A stretch of 64,000 nucleotides of DNA from Shimia_B sp038525525 (GTDB lineage Bacteria; Pseudomonadota; Alphaproteobacteria; Rhodobacterales; Rhodobacteraceae): positions 1 to 64,000 of the forward strand of contig JBCBHO010000001.1 in assembly GCA_038525525.1 (NCBI GenBank). Reading direction: 5' to 3'. Numbering within the stretch: the stretch's first letter is position 1; each line of letters starts with the position of its first letter. The notes under the pieces are model-generated. The model was not told the DNA's origin, searched no databases, and saw only the letters and a program-made list of their open reading frames with translations. Positions 63,125 to 64,000 of the stretch are shown in pieces. Position numbers and translations under genes: made by a program.

Positions 63125-64000
63125 TTAGCCTGCCAATTGGGCACGATTTAGCTCACAACGTGCCCAAAGACTGTCCATCGCAGTCACGAGGTGATCGCAG
63201 GCCGCGGCATCATGGACAGGCGACGGTGTGAAGCGCAGGCGCTCCGTCCCCCGGGGGACCGTGGGGAAATTGATCGGTTGGACGTAAATCCCGAACTGCT
63301 CGAGCAGCATGTCTGAGATCATTTTGCACTTCACAGGGTCGCCCACATGCACGGGCACGATGTGCGAGCCGTGATCGATGATCGGAAGCCCGAGCCCCTT
63401 CAAGCGGAGCTTGATCGAAGCCGCCTTGGCCTGGTGCGCCGCACGCCGTCCGGCATCTTCCTTCAGGTGCCGCACGGAGGCCGCCGCTCCGGCCGCGATC
63501 GCCGGAGCAAGAGACGTCGTGAAAATGAAGCCCGGCGCATAGGAGCGGATTGCATCCACCATGCGCTCGGAGGCGGCGATGTAGCCGCCCATGACGCCAT
63601 AGGCCTTGGCCAATGTCCCGTTGATGATGTCGAGCCGGTCAAGCAGCCCGTCACGCTCGGCCACGCCGCCGCCGCGGGGGCCGTACATACCCACGGCATG
63701 GACCTCGTCGATATAGGTCATCGCGCCAAACTCGTCGGCGGCGTCGCAGATCTCCTCGATCCGGCCGAAATCGCCGTCCATGGAATAGACGCTCTCGAAG
63801 GCCACGAGCTTTGGCGCGGCCGGGTCATCGGCGGCCATGAGCTCGCGCAAATGAGCGACGTCGTTGTGCCGGAAGATCCGCTTGGCCCCGCCATTGCGGC
63901 GCACGCCCTCGATCATGGAGGCGTGGTTCAGCGCGTCCGAGTATATGATGAGCCCGGGAAAGAGCCTGGGCAGCGTCGAAAGCGTCGCGTCATTGGCGAT
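63125..64000 (-). CDS. hemA: 5-aminolevulinate synthase, N-terminal part beyond the window
   Basis: PLP enzyme that condenses glycine and succinyl-CoA in the C4 route to heme and bacteriochlorophyll. The visible 291 codons include LIIYSDALNHASMIEGVRR, FESVYSMDGDFG, TYIDEVHAVGMYGPRGGG and the PLP Lys in NGTLAKAYGVMGGY, then SLAPAIAAGA and PTVPRGTERLRFTPSP. These distinguish ALAS from related KBL/BioF acyltransferases. The reading frame runs unbroken to base 64000, so the start is outside. A terminator-like hairpin follows. Confidence 0.95.
   Translation of the reverse strand: MANDATLSTLPRLFPGLIIYSDALNHASMIEGVRRNGGAKRIFRHNDVAHLRELMAADDPAAPKLVAFESVYSMDGDFGRIEEICDAADEFGAMTYIDEVHAVGMYGPRGGGVAERDGLLDRLDIINGTLAKAYGVMGGYIAASERMVDAIRSYAPGFIFTTSLAPAIAAGAAASVRHLKEDAGRRAAHQAKAASIKLRLKGLGLPIIDHGSHIVPVHVGDPVKCKMISDMLLEQFGIYVQPINFPTVPRGTERLRFTPSPVHDAAACDHLVTAMDSLWARCELNRAQLAG

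Overview
The window is 64 kb of high-G+C chromosome (roughly two thirds G+C by eye) from an alphaproteobacterium, most likely a Rhodobacteraceae / Roseobacter-group member. Supporting signs are a C4-type 5-aminolevulinate synthase, System I cytochrome c maturation genes, a trp-moaC-moeA-lexA gene string, GTTC-N7-GTTC LexA boxes, a LsrB/VtlR-type LysR regulator, and a lysis pair of the gene transfer agent (GTA) type. It is almost entirely dense core chromosome. I see no tRNA, rRNA, CRISPR array, insertion sequence or prophage.

Layout: 1-4615 (+) holds truncated trpG, then trpD, trpC, moaC and moeA joined by ATGA stop/start overlaps, then lexA behind its own SOS box. Divergent comEC (-) and gltX (+) flank a near-consensus CtrA-type site. 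gltA ends at a clear terminator. 9.6-18.4 kb (-) runs argC, ccmE, endolysin, holin, ccmF, ccmH, a PaaG-like hydratase and a low-G+C GST gene, with murI and an acyltransferase upstream. 18.5-22.9 kb (+) has the LysR gene, an intergenic stretch that looks like a small RNA with its own terminator, purL, bolA and grxD. zapA and a coiled-coil partner gene (-) precede tkt and gap (+), which are separated by a 47-residue membrane microprotein. After coaD (-), 28.5-33.8 kb (+) is a valine-degradation operon: mmsA, an unknown SpoIIAA-like protein, acyl-CoA dehydrogenase, 3-hydroxyisobutyryl-CoA hydrolase, mmsB and a 27-residue membrane microprotein.

33.8-49 kb holds uvrA with a second LexA box, an MFS gene, a secreted von Willebrand A protein with six tandem repeats, a second 27-residue microprotein, lpdA with a perfect AT-rich operator-like palindrome, a DUF924 gene, another MFS gene, queA and a very large AsmA/YhdP-like protein. 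49-64 kb is rich in envelope functions: a peroxiredoxin, an M23 peptidase overlapping a bactofilin gene, a DHA2-type exporter, prfB, PBP1A, AmiC, an aminotransferase, an M48/TPR protease overlapping a DsbA-like gene, a RodZ-like protein with a duplicated C-terminal domain, and hemA running off the right edge.

One theme links distant parts of the window. lexA, comEC with a CtrA-type site, and the endolysin/holin pair are all functions connected to GTA release and uptake in Rhodobacter capsulatus. The GTA structural cluster itself is not here. The left edge looks like a contig end with an assembly or read fold-back: bases 1-31, read on the minus strand, encode the missing TrpG active-site stretch.
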